7,123 nt of DNA, from contig SFDG01000093.1 in the NCBI GenBank assembly GCA_004558305.1, forward strand, positions 1 through 7,123, read 5' to 3'. Of this stretch, positions 1-6,848 are shown in pieces. Both the position numbers and the translations under genes were made by a program. This DNA comes from Phocaeicola plebeius (GTDB taxonomy: Bacteria; Bacteroidota; Bacteroidia; Bacteroidales; Bacteroidaceae). Position 1 is the first letter of the stretch. Each line of letters starts with the position of its first letter. Under the pieces are notes generated by a model. That model was given only the letters and a program-made list of their open reading frames with translations. It was not told the origin of the DNA and ran no database searches.

Positions 1-497
1 CGCGCTGGATCAATGCACTCGCTACATACGACTACAAGCCGTGCGAGAATATCGGCCAGATGGGCGGGAACTACAACTACGATTCGGTAATGGACGTACA
101 GTGGCCCTTCGGTTTCGGGCTGAGCTACACTTCTTACCAATACAGTCATCTGAAGGTGGACAAAGCTGACTTCACGGCTGACGACGAACTGACCATCACG
201 GTGGATGTAACGAATACGGGCAAGGTAGCGGGCAAGGAAAGTGTCCTGCTGTTTTCGAAAGACCTGGTCGCCAGCAGCACCCCGGACAACCTACGCCTCC
301 GCCAATTCGAGAAAATCTCGTTGGCTCCCGGCGAGACCCAAACAGTCACTTTCCGTCTGAAAGGCAGCGACCTCGCTTTTGTGAACTATGCCGGGAAATG
401 GACCTTAGAGAAAGGTGACTTCAAGCTGAAATGCGGCGACCAGTGGACCGACCTGCACTGTACCGCCACCAAGGTGTGGGACACGCCGAACATCTGA
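1..497 (+). CDS. GH3 glycoside hydrolase, C-terminal fragment (beta-glucosidase/beta-xylosidase type)
   Basis: This is the 3' end of a larger gene. The frame is open from base 3, runs in from outside the window, and ends at a TGA at 495-497, giving 164 visible residues. An ATG at base 60 is internal, because the conserved sequence (RWINALATYDYKPCENIGQ) continues upstream of it. Residues 34-43 read WPFGFGLSYT, the hallmark near the end of the GH3 alpha/beta-sandwich domain. From about residue 55 to 140 follows a fibronectin type III-like domain (VTNTGKVAGKESVLLF, then LAPGETQTVTF), as in GH3 enzymes of the BglX type. Such enzymes release terminal beta-linked glucose or xylose, usually in the periplasm in Bacteroidales. 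The catalytic Asp and the signal peptide lie outside the window, so substrate and location cannot be read. The family call is firm. It lies on the same strand as the GH43-GH2 pair but is separated from it by a gene on the opposite strand, so it is not in their operon. Confidence 0.93.
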   Translation, partial: RWINALATYDYKPCENIGQMGGNYNYDSVMDVQWPFGFGLSYTSYQYSHLKVDKADFTADDELTITVDVTNTGKVAGKESVLLFSKDLVASSTPDNLRLRQFEKISLAPGETQTVTFRLKGSDLAFVNYAGKWTLEKGDFKLKCGDQWTDLHCTATKVWDTPNI

Positions 498-513
498 TCT
501 CCTTTCATTCTGT

Positions 514-566
514 AGCATGGCGCATGAAGAAGTCTGCAAGATTTCCCCATGCGCCATGCTCCTTTT
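514..566 (+). terminator. Probable intrinsic terminator after the GH3 gene
   Basis: A perfect 13-bp inverted repeat has arms at 514-526 (AGCATGGCGCATG) and 548-560 (CATGCGCCATGCT). The G/C-rich stem encloses a 21-base loop and is followed by CCTTTT at 561-566. It starts 16 bases after the GH3 stop codon, which fits a Rho-independent terminator on the + strand. The T-run is short and the loop long, so strength is uncertain. Read on the - strand, the same hairpin lies beyond the transporter stop codon (584), but the bases that follow are not T-rich, so terminator activity in that direction is less likely. Confidence 0.6.
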
Positions 567-583
567 GACTACATTCTATCAGC

Positions 584-2089
584 TTAGATCAGGTGGAAGA
601 TACCCATGACATAGAGCAAGGAGTATCCTAGAACCATGCTGACCAGGCCAATAATGCATCCCATTTTCGCCATGTCTTTTTGCTGTACCAGATTGGTGGC
701 AAAAGCCAAGGCATTGGGAGGAGTGGAGATGGGCAGCACCATAGCACTGGAAGCGGCAATGGCCACACCAATCAAGATGGTAGAGGTTCCGCCGATAGCA
801 TCCAGCTTGTCCCCCATCGCTGCACATACCACAACCAGAATAGGCATCAGCAAAGCAGCAGTGGCGGAGTTACTGATAAAATTAGACAGGGCATAACAGA
901 TGAGGCCGGAAAGAATCAGGATGAACAACGGCGAGAAGGTGCCGAATGGAATGCTTTCTACCGCACGTTCGGCCAGTCCCGAGGCGTTGAGTCCGTAACC
1001 CAGCGCAAAACCTCCGGCCACCATCCAGATAACCGACCAGTTGATTTCTTCCAAGTCGCGGCGCGTAATGATGCCCGTCAGCGAGAAGATGACGAACGGG
1101 ACGAGGGCGACGGTATACGAGTTGATGCCCGTGACGGAGTCCAGCAGCCAGAGCAGGACAGTCAGGATAAAGGTGGCAATGACAATATAGGTATGCGCAT
1201 CTTTCTTCATTTCTCCTTCAATGTGCAGTTGGATGGTCTTCTGTGTGAACGGGAAGATGCGTTTCAGAAGCATCCAGCCGATAAACAGCAGTACCACCAC
1301 CAGCGGGAACATGAACATCATCCATTCGCCGAATCCCAATCCCAGGTTGAGCCCTTCGGGGTCGTTAAGGTATTTCAAGGCAATGGTGTTGGGAGGAGTA
1401 CCGATAGGTGTTCCCATACCCCCCAGATTGGCGGCAACGGGAATGGAAAGTGCCATGGCGATACGGCCTTTTCCTTCGGGAGGCAGCTGTTTGAAGACGG
1501 GAGCCAGGAAGGTCAGCATCATGGCTGCTGTAGCGGTGTTCGACACGAACATGGAGAACAATCCGGTGATGAGGAGGAACCCCAGCAGGACATTCTCGCT
1601 CTTGGTACCGAAGGGACGCAACAGTATCTTGGCCAGTTGGGCATCAAGTCCGGTCTTTCCCGCTGCAATGGCAAGGGTAAAACCGCCGATGAACAACATG
1701 ATGACCGGATCGGCGAAGGTGGCCATGACCGCCTTGTAGCTAAGCAGCTGCCCCACCTCGTCGGGGTTGCACATCCACTTGATGCCCGAGTTGGAGGCAA
1801 ACAAGAGCAGTAACCCGATAATGGCCACACTGGTGGCCCACGAAGCCGCCACTTCCATCACCCACATCAAGGTGGCAAAGGCAAAGATGGCAATGATGCG
1901 CTGCTGTACGACGGTCAGTCCATCAATCCCGAAGAAAGAGGTGGGAGCATTCCAAAGAAGCAGTGTAATTATCAGGACGATACACCCCTGAATCAGTTTT
2001 TTGATGATTCGCTCGCGTTGAGCTTTCTTGAGCGAGCGCATTTTGTGATAGGCATCCAGCAGATGGAAGCCATGAAAGTTTTTAAACAT
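584..2089 (-). CDS. SLC13/DASS family sodium:dicarboxylate-type symporter
   Basis: This is a complete 501-residue polytopic inner-membrane protein of the divalent anion:Na+ symporter family (VcINDY, SdcS and CitT relatives), which import succinate, malate, fumarate or related anions with sodium. Length fits the family. The two inverted repeats show their hallmark loops. Repeat one has SNTAT at 183-187 and the IGTPPN loop at 229-234. Repeat two has SNSAT at 406-410 and the ISTPPN loop at 454-459. The N-terminus is basic (RSLKKAQRERIIKK, 18-31), then hydrophobic segments alternate to the end. The ATG at 2087-2089 is used because a candidate promoter lies 50 bases upstream. An in-frame ATG at residue 17 (2039-2041) is possible, and no Shine-Dalgarno sequence decides between them. 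The gene converges on the GH3 gene and diverges from GH43. Substrate is inferred from family only, and sulfate or tricarboxylates are not excluded. Confidence 0.93.
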   Translation of the reverse strand: MFKNFHGFHLLDAYHKMRSLKKAQRERIIKKLIQGCIVLIITLLLWNAPTSFFGIDGLTVVQQRIIAIFAFATLMWVMEVAASWATSVAIIGLLLLFASNSGIKWMCNPDEVGQLLSYKAVMATFADPVIMLFIGGFTLAIAAGKTGLDAQLAKILLRPFGTKSENVLLGFLLITGLFSMFVSNTATAAMMLTFLAPVFKQLPPEGKGRIAMALSIPVAANLGGMGTPIGTPPNTIALKYLNDPEGLNLGLGFGEWMMFMFPLVVVLLFIGWMLLKRIFPFTQKTIQLHIEGEMKKDAHTYIVIATFILTVLLWLLDSVTGINSYTVALVPFVIFSLTGIITRRDLEEINWSVIWMVAGGFALGYGLNASGLAERAVESIPFGTFSPLFILILSGLICYALSNFISNSATAALLMPILVVVCAAMGDKLDAIGGTSTILIGVAIAASSAMVLPISTPPNALAFATNLVQQKDMAKMGCIIGLVSMVLGYSLLYVMGIFHLI

Positions 2090-2137
2090 ACGTCAAGTCG
2101 TTTTTTCGATGAATATAGGTTTATTGTTGATTCGCGG

Positions 2138-2262
2138 GCGAAGATACGAATTATTTTATCAAAGACAACCATCTACCCTTTTTCTTTTTTGGGGGATAGC
2201 TGTCATTTCCTGCATTCCCCTGTAGGCTTTTTGCGAAGATTTGTCTATTTTTGCAAAGACAA
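2138..2262 (+). repeat. Imperfect direct repeat (about 30 bp, two copies) in the divergent promoter region
   Basis: Copy one occupies 2138-2168 and copy two 2233-2262, about 95 bp apart. Both have the order GCGAAGAT, then 5-6 variable bases, then TATTTT, two bases, then CAAAGACAA. The three blocks are identical in both copies (23 shared positions), and spacing differs by one base. Copy one overlaps the candidate promoter of the transporter; copy two overlaps the candidate promoter of GH43. They may be two sites for one regulator, a small ancestral duplication, or two independent versions of A/T-rich Bacteroides promoter sequence. Confidence 0.5.
2139..2195 (-). promoter_or_regulatory. Candidate Bacteroides-type promoter for the DASS transporter
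   Basis: Read on the - strand, TATCTTCG (2139-2146) matches the Bacteroides -7 element TAnnTTTG except at one base. GTTG (2166-2169) lies 19 bases further upstream, where the -33 TTTG element belongs. Just upstream of that, - strand A-tracts (complement of 2179-2183 and 2185-2190) could act like an UP element. The predicted transcription start falls near 2132, leaving a leader of about 40 bases to the ATG at 2089. This is a motif match only. A short inverted repeat (TTCGC-GG-GCGAA, 2131-2142) overlaps the -7 region and could be an operator or chance. Confidence 0.45.
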
Positions 2263-2270
2263 GACTTTTG
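2240..2270 (+). promoter_or_regulatory. Candidate promoter for the GH43-GH2 unit
   Basis: Two overlapping solutions are visible upstream of GH43. The first is TATTTTTG at 2246-2253, a full match to the Bacteroides -7 element TAnnTTTG, but with no TTTG at the expected distance upstream (the TTTG at 2230-2233 is only 12 bases away). The second is TTTG at 2240-2243, a 19-base spacer and GACTTTTG at 2263-2270, which misses the -7 consensus at one base but has proper spacing. Either would leave a leader of roughly 20-35 bases. No other promoter match was seen ahead of GH2, so this one probably serves both genes. Confidence 0.45.
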
Positions 2271-2292
2271 TATTACCAACCCTAATAGTTAA

Positions 2293-3882
2293 ATGTGTAT
2301 GAATGTACGAAATTGGCTGTTGACAGCCTTGCTGGGCACCGTGTCGCTGACGGCGACTGCCCAATCTGTGTGGACTCCCGACAATGGAGACGGAACATTT
2401 ACAAACCCGATCATGTGGGGCGACTGGCCCGACCCGGATGTCATTCGGGTGGGCGATGACTTTTATTTTGTTTCTACGAGTATGCACTATGTGCCCGGAT
2501 GTCCGATTGCCAAGTCGAAGGACCTGGTCAACTGGGAAATGGTGGGCTATGCCGTCGACCGCTATGAGGAAGACCCTCGTTATGACATGAAGGGAGGACA
2601 GCTCTACCTGAACGGCTCGTGGGCCAACTCCATCCGTTACCACAACGGCAAGTTCTACGTGGCCTTCTGTACGCCCTACGGTCTGGGCACGGAGAAAGGC
2701 CATTTCTCTATCTGTGAAGCGGAAAAGCCGGAAGGGCCGTGGAAACGGACCATCTTCCCGGAATACCTGTACGACCCGGGATTGTTCTTCGACGACGATG
2801 GCAAGGTGTATGTGATTCATGGACAGGGAAGGCTGCTGGTGACCGAACTGAATGCCGATGTACATTCGGTGAAGGGGGAACCGGTGGAAATCTGGAACAA
2901 GCGTTTCAAGGACAGCCAGACCCTGGGAGGTCATTTCGGCATGGAAGGCTCGCACATGTATAAGATCAACGGCAAGTACTACCTGACTTGTCCGGCCGGC
3001 GGAACGGAAGGATGGCAGGTATGCCTGCGGGCCGACAATATCTATGGTCCGTACGAGCACAAGATCATCATGGACGACAACAGTTCGTACCCCGTCAATG
3101 GCCTGCACCAGGGCGGTATGGTACAGCTGAAGAATGGCGACTGGTGGTTCATCATCATGCAGGACCGTGGCGCCATCGGCCGTGTACCCTGTCTGGTACC
3201 GGTGGAATGGGTGGACGGATGGCCCATGCTGGGCACCAACGGCAAGGATGTCGTGACCTATCCGAAGCCCCATGTCGGCAAAACGTATGCCATCAAGGTG
3301 CCGGCCACCTCTGATGAATTCAACGGCAAGAAGCTGGGCTTGCAATGGCAGTGGAACCACAATCCCGACAATGCGAAGTGGTCGTTGACCGAACGCCCGG
3401 GCTACATGCGTCTGAAGGCATCTGAAGCAGCCCATTTGAAAGAAGCCCGCAATACCCTGACCCAACGGGTACAGGGACCTTCGTCCGAAGGATCGGTGGT
3501 GATGGATGTTTCCGGCCTGAAAGACGGGAATGTAGCCGGCTTCGGAGTCTTTGAATTCCCGTATGCCTATGTAGCGGTCCAACAGGAAGGGAACACCCGC
3601 AAGATTGTGATGTGCAACGACGGCAACATCATCGAAACCGTGCCCCAGCCGCTGCAGGGCGACAAGATCTGGATTCGTGCCAGAGTCACCGACCGCGAGT
3701 TTACGGCCCGTTTCTATTACAGCCTCGACGGCAAGAAGTATTTCCCCATTGGCAATGTCTTGAAGATGGGCCTCGGCTTGCCGTGGACCGCCAACCGTTT
3801 TGCCTTGTTCAATTTCTCCACAAAAGCCGAGGGCGTAAATGGATATGCCGACTTCGACTGGTTCCATTTCACGGGTAAATAA
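2293..3882 (+). CDS. Secreted GH43 glycosidase (beta-xylosidase / alpha-L-arabinofuranosidase type) with C-terminal beta-sandwich
   Basis: This complete 529-residue inverting glycosidase acts outside the cytoplasm. Residues 1-23 form a type I signal peptide (hydrophobic WLLTALLGTVSL, probable cleavage after ATA at 21-23). The five-bladed beta-propeller spans about 30-325, with the expected GH43 catalytic set: general base D47 in DWPDPDVI, pKa-modulating D161 in YDPGLFFDDDG, and general acid E218 in GMEGSHMYK. From about 336 to 528 there is a second beta-sandwich, opening with SDEFNG and LQWQWNHNPD, of the type often found at the C-terminus of GH43 xylosidases. Length is normal and no key residue is missing. 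GH43 members release xylose, arabinose or sometimes galactose, and the exact substrate cannot be read here. The start may be ATG 2293 or ATG 2299; the latter gives a more ordinary signal peptide (MNVRNWLL). It probably forms an operon with the GH2 gene 64 bases downstream. Confidence 0.95.
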   Translation: MCMNVRNWLLTALLGTVSLTATAQSVWTPDNGDGTFTNPIMWGDWPDPDVIRVGDDFYFVSTSMHYVPGCPIAKSKDLVNWEMVGYAVDRYEEDPRYDMKGGQLYLNGSWANSIRYHNGKFYVAFCTPYGLGTEKGHFSICEAEKPEGPWKRTIFPEYLYDPGLFFDDDGKVYVIHGQGRLLVTELNADVHSVKGEPVEIWNKRFKDSQTLGGHFGMEGSHMYKINGKYYLTCPAGGTEGWQVCLRADNIYGPYEHKIIMDDNSSYPVNGLHQGGMVQLKNGDWWFIIMQDRGAIGRVPCLVPVEWVDGWPMLGTNGKDVVTYPKPHVGKTYAIKVPATSDEFNGKKLGLQWQWNHNPDNAKWSLTERPGYMRLKASEAAHLKEARNTLTQRVQGPSSEGSVVMDVSGLKDGNVAGFGVFEFPYAYVAVQQEGNTRKIVMCNDGNIIETVPQPLQGDKIWIRARVTDREFTARFYYSLDGKKYFPIGNVLKMGLGLPWTANRFALFNFSTKAEGVNGYADFDWFHFTGK

Positions 3883-3946
3883 GAAGAGGTTCACCACTTG
3901 GCATGAGAAGAATAATCTTATTAACTAAGTCAATACGCTAACAACG

Positions 3947-6847
3947 ATGAAATACCTTATTTTATTAATAGGAGGGGCGCTGACGATGCTGGCTGTGGGG
4001 TGTACCTCCCCACAGCCGGGTCGGGAAACCCTGAACATGAATACCGATTGGGCCTTCTACCGAGGGGATGTGGAGAACGGACAGGCGGTGGAAACCGACG
4101 ATTCCGGATGGATTCCCGTATCCGTACCGCATGTCATGCAGTTAGAGACGAAGCACTGTGGCGGCAATGTCATCTATGACGGCATCGGCTGGTACCGCCG
4201 TCACTTCCGCCTGCCCGCTGCTTATCAAGGGAAGCGGGTGACCGTCCAGTTTGAAGGAGTGATGAAGAACTGCGAAGTGTACCTGAACGGCGAGCGGATA
4301 ACGGAACACTACGGAGGCTATATGGGCTTCGTGGCCGACCTGACCGGCCACATCCGTTGGGATGCCGACAATGTGCTGGCCATCAAGGTCGATGCGGCAG
4401 ACGATCCCTTGACACCGCCGGGAAAGCCTCAGGCCCGTATGGACTTCTATTACTACAGCGGCATCTATCGGGATGTCCGGATGGTGGTGACAGAGCCAGT
4501 CTATATTACCGATCCGTTGGAAGAAGACATCGTGGCCGGAGGAGGCCAGTTCGTCACCTTCCCTTCGGTCAGCGAGGAGGAAGCAACGGTGCATGTGTCC
4601 ACGCATGTGCGGAACCGTACGGAGGCAGAGGTCGCTCGGGTACTGGTCGTGGAATTGTGTGATTCGACCGGTCATGTGGTAGCCACCCACCTGTGTCCGG
4701 TGTCCGTACCGGCAGAGTCGGCCACGACTACCCAACAGGAGCTGACGGTGAGACAGCCGGCCTTGTGGCATCCCTATACACCTTATTTATATACCTTGCG
4801 TACCCGCTTGATGGAAGGCGAAAAGGTGGTAGACGAGGTGTCGCAGCAGATAGGTATCCGGACCCTCCGGTACACGACCGAAGGCTTCTTTCTGAACGGG
4901 AAACCGCTATACCTGCGCGGCGCCAACCGGCACCAGGCTTTCCCGCACATAGGGGATGCGGCTCCCAACTCCATGCAGGAGAGGGATGTCATCCAAATGA
5001 AACGAGGCGGTTACAACGCGGTCCGTGCCGCTCACTATCCCGCTGATCCGGCTTTTCTGGAGGCATGCGACCGTCATGGACTGCTGGTGGTGGAGTGCAT
5101 TCCGGGCTGGCAGTTCTATAACCCCGACTCTACGTTTATCCACCGGCTGTATGAGGTGGGCCGACAGATGATTCGCCGCGACCGCAACCATCCCTCTGTT
5201 GTGCTTTGGGAAACGGCCTTGAACGAGTCCCGCTACCCTGTTTCGCTGGCCAAGGCCATCTTCGAGCTATCGCACGAGGAATACCCCGGCGACCAGTTCT
5301 ACACGTCTGGCGACTATTTCGGCCATGCGGACATGGAGCCCTACTATGATGTGTTCTACAAGCAGGTGGCCCGCTTCCCGAAAGACGGGGATGTGATGAG
5401 CAATTATCCCGAAGACTTTCTGGCTGTGAAACCGTTGCTCACCCGCGAATGGGGAGACGGTGTAGGCGAAAAGCCCCGCGTCGGCCTGTGGGAGAACGAA
5501 GAGGAGCAGATGCGCCAATGCCGGGGACGGGTGGCCCAGCTGGAGGGGAAAGGCTATTTCGACTGGTGTATGCTGGATGCCAATCCTTCGATGGCTGGCC
5601 ATTTCCTCTGGAGCTACAACGACTATGCGCGGGGCAGCCAGGACGAGACGATGTATTGCGGGGTGGTCGACATGAACCGCTATCCGAAGTTCTGCTACTA
5701 TCTGCTGCAGAGTATGCGCTCTCCGTCTGTCTCGCAGCCGGGGCTGTACGAAGGTCCGATGGTCTTCATCGCTTCTCACAATGCTTCTGCTGATTACGAG
5801 TCGTCCACTTCGGCCATCATGGTGTTCTCGAACTGCGAGGAAGTCAGTTTGTGGCGGAACGGCAAGTTGGTGGGCACCCAGACGAGGGCCGAGCGCAGCC
5901 GTCTTTATCCTGCCATTGTCAGCAAGGGCGGCAGCCCGCTCTTTGTCTTCGATGCCGGCGGCTACGAAGCAGGCACACTGAAGGCAGAAGGATGGATCGA
6001 TGGCAGAAAGGTGGCCGAGCACCTGGTAAGTACCCCACAGGCACCGGCCCGCCTGACAGTGGAACCGGTGACTGAAGGCATTGTTCCCGTAGCCGACGGA
6101 AGTGACCTGATACCGGTCTACATCAAAGTGTGCGACACCGACGGGACATTGGTCAGCAGCTCCCGCCAGGAGATACAGCTGTCGGTAGAAGGCGAAGGAA
6201 CATTGGTAGGCGATACCATCGCCCGTGTCGGAGTGCATCGGCAGCAGGCAGAAGGCGGTGTAGGCTTTGCCTTTGTGCGTACCTCCCGGAAGGCGGGGAA
6301 GATAAAGGTAAGAGCCGTTGCCGACGGACTGGAAGCCGGAGAGGCAACTGTGGAAAGCACCCCCTATACGGGCGCATACGTGCCGGTGGGCAAGAAGGTG
6401 ACTTTCCGAGGCCATGAAGAAGATCATGTGGTGGTAAAACCCTCATCGTGGCAGCAGCAGGTACTGAAACGCCCACCCTTGAAAATCGCTTCGGTGAAGG
6501 TGGACGATGAACAGCCTGGCTATCCGGCCTCGAACATACTGGACGGAGACGACCACAGCTGGTGGATTGCCGGCAGCGACCGTCTACCGCAGACGGTCAC
6601 GTTCGACTTGGGACAGCCGACCTATATAGCAGCCAGCCGCATCTTGTTCCAGAAAGACAGTTCTTCCTACCGCCACAAAGTGGAGACATCGGCCGACGGT
6701 TCCCGCTGGACCGTACTCTACGAGCGTGAATGTACCGGCTGGGAATTCAAGCCCATGACCGTCGACCGCGAAGCCCGGTTCGTCCGGCTGACCATCGACG
6801 GTGTATCGGAAGGACGCGCCGGATTAGGCGAGGTGACCTTCTATTGA
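3947..6847 (+). CDS. GH2 glycoside hydrolase lipoprotein with C-terminal discoidin-like domain
   Basis: This complete 966-residue retaining glycosidase is probably a beta-galactosidase or related exo-enzyme. Residues 1-19 are a lipoprotein signal (LAVGC, lipid-bearing C19). No acidic export motif follows, so a periplasm-facing lipid anchor is likely. Domains are a GH2 jelly roll (about 28-185, with YSGIYRDV near its end), an Ig-like domain (195-305), a TIM barrel (306-600), a DUF4982-like region (600-695), an Ig-like GH2 C-terminal domain (700-803), and an F5/8 type C (discoidin-like) domain (845-966) that may bind sugar. The acid/base is E427 in WETALNES and the nucleophile E501 in TREWGDG. 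Their 74-residue spacing resembles that of E. coli LacZ. The substrate is not readable; beta-glucuronidase or beta-mannosidase activity is less likely but possible. The 64-bp gap after GH43 holds no clear promoter or terminator, so co-transcription is likely. Its TGA stop is one base from the stop of the convergent gene. Confidence 0.94.
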   Translation: MKYLILLIGGALTMLAVGCTSPQPGRETLNMNTDWAFYRGDVENGQAVETDDSGWIPVSVPHVMQLETKHCGGNVIYDGIGWYRRHFRLPAAYQGKRVTVQFEGVMKNCEVYLNGERITEHYGGYMGFVADLTGHIRWDADNVLAIKVDAADDPLTPPGKPQARMDFYYYSGIYRDVRMVVTEPVYITDPLEEDIVAGGGQFVTFPSVSEEEATVHVSTHVRNRTEAEVARVLVVELCDSTGHVVATHLCPVSVPAESATTTQQELTVRQPALWHPYTPYLYTLRTRLMEGEKVVDEVSQQIGIRTLRYTTEGFFLNGKPLYLRGANRHQAFPHIGDAAPNSMQERDVIQMKRGGYNAVRAAHYPADPAFLEACDRHGLLVVECIPGWQFYNPDSTFIHRLYEVGRQMIRRDRNHPSVVLWETALNESRYPVSLAKAIFELSHEEYPGDQFYTSGDYFGHADMEPYYDVFYKQVARFPKDGDVMSNYPEDFLAVKPLLTREWGDGVGEKPRVGLWENEEEQMRQCRGRVAQLEGKGYFDWCMLDANPSMAGHFLWSYNDYARGSQDETMYCGVVDMNRYPKFCYYLLQSMRSPSVSQPGLYEGPMVFIASHNASADYESSTSAIMVFSNCEEVSLWRNGKLVGTQTRAERSRLYPAIVSKGGSPLFVFDAGGYEAGTLKAEGWIDGRKVAEHLVSTPQAPARLTVEPVTEGIVPVADGSDLIPVYIKVCDTDGTLVSSSRQEIQLSVEGEGTLVGDTIARVGVHRQQAEGGVGFAFVRTSRKAGKIKVRAVADGLEAGEATVESTPYTGAYVPVGKKVTFRGHEEDHVVVKPSSWQQQVLKRPPLKIASVKVDDEQPGYPASNILDGDDHSWWIAGSDRLPQTVTFDLGQPTYIAASRILFQKDSSSYRHKVETSADGSRWTVLYERECTGWEFKPMTVDREARFVRLTIDGVSEGRAGLGEVTFY

Positions 6848-6848
6848 T

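Noticed and set aside
680..1813. A 377-codon open frame on the + strand opposite the transporter
   Set aside because: The translation is rich in G, Q, H, D and R, as expected from the complement of a hydrophobic membrane-protein gene. The DASS motifs on the - strand are unmistakable.
2018..2302. A 94-codon + strand open frame across the divergent intergenic region
   Set aside because: It begins inside the transporter gene and its later half is translated A/T-rich promoter DNA (many F, I and K codons). It overlaps the GH43 start, and no domain is recognised.
2245..3897. A 550-codon open frame on the - strand covering the entire GH43 gene
   Set aside because: It lies opposite a gene with intact GH43 catalytic motifs. 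Its translation is low-complexity in character (rich in H, R, V, G), has no recognisable domain or signal, and is explained by the G/C-rich third positions of the real gene.
3911..3922. A small palindrome (AATAA-TC-TTATT) between GH43 and GH2, considered as a terminator
   Set aside because: It is a 5-bp all-A/T stem with a 2-base loop and no T-run after it; too weak to end transcription.
4142..4771. A 209-codon open frame on the - strand opposite the GH2 N-terminal domains
   Set aside because: It is a shadow of the GH2 reading frame; the histidine- and arginine-rich translation has no recognisable domain.
5267..6427. A 386-codon open frame on the - strand opposite GH2
   Set aside because: It is antisense to well-conserved GH2 domains, including the nucleophile region, and has no family motif or plausible start context of its own.
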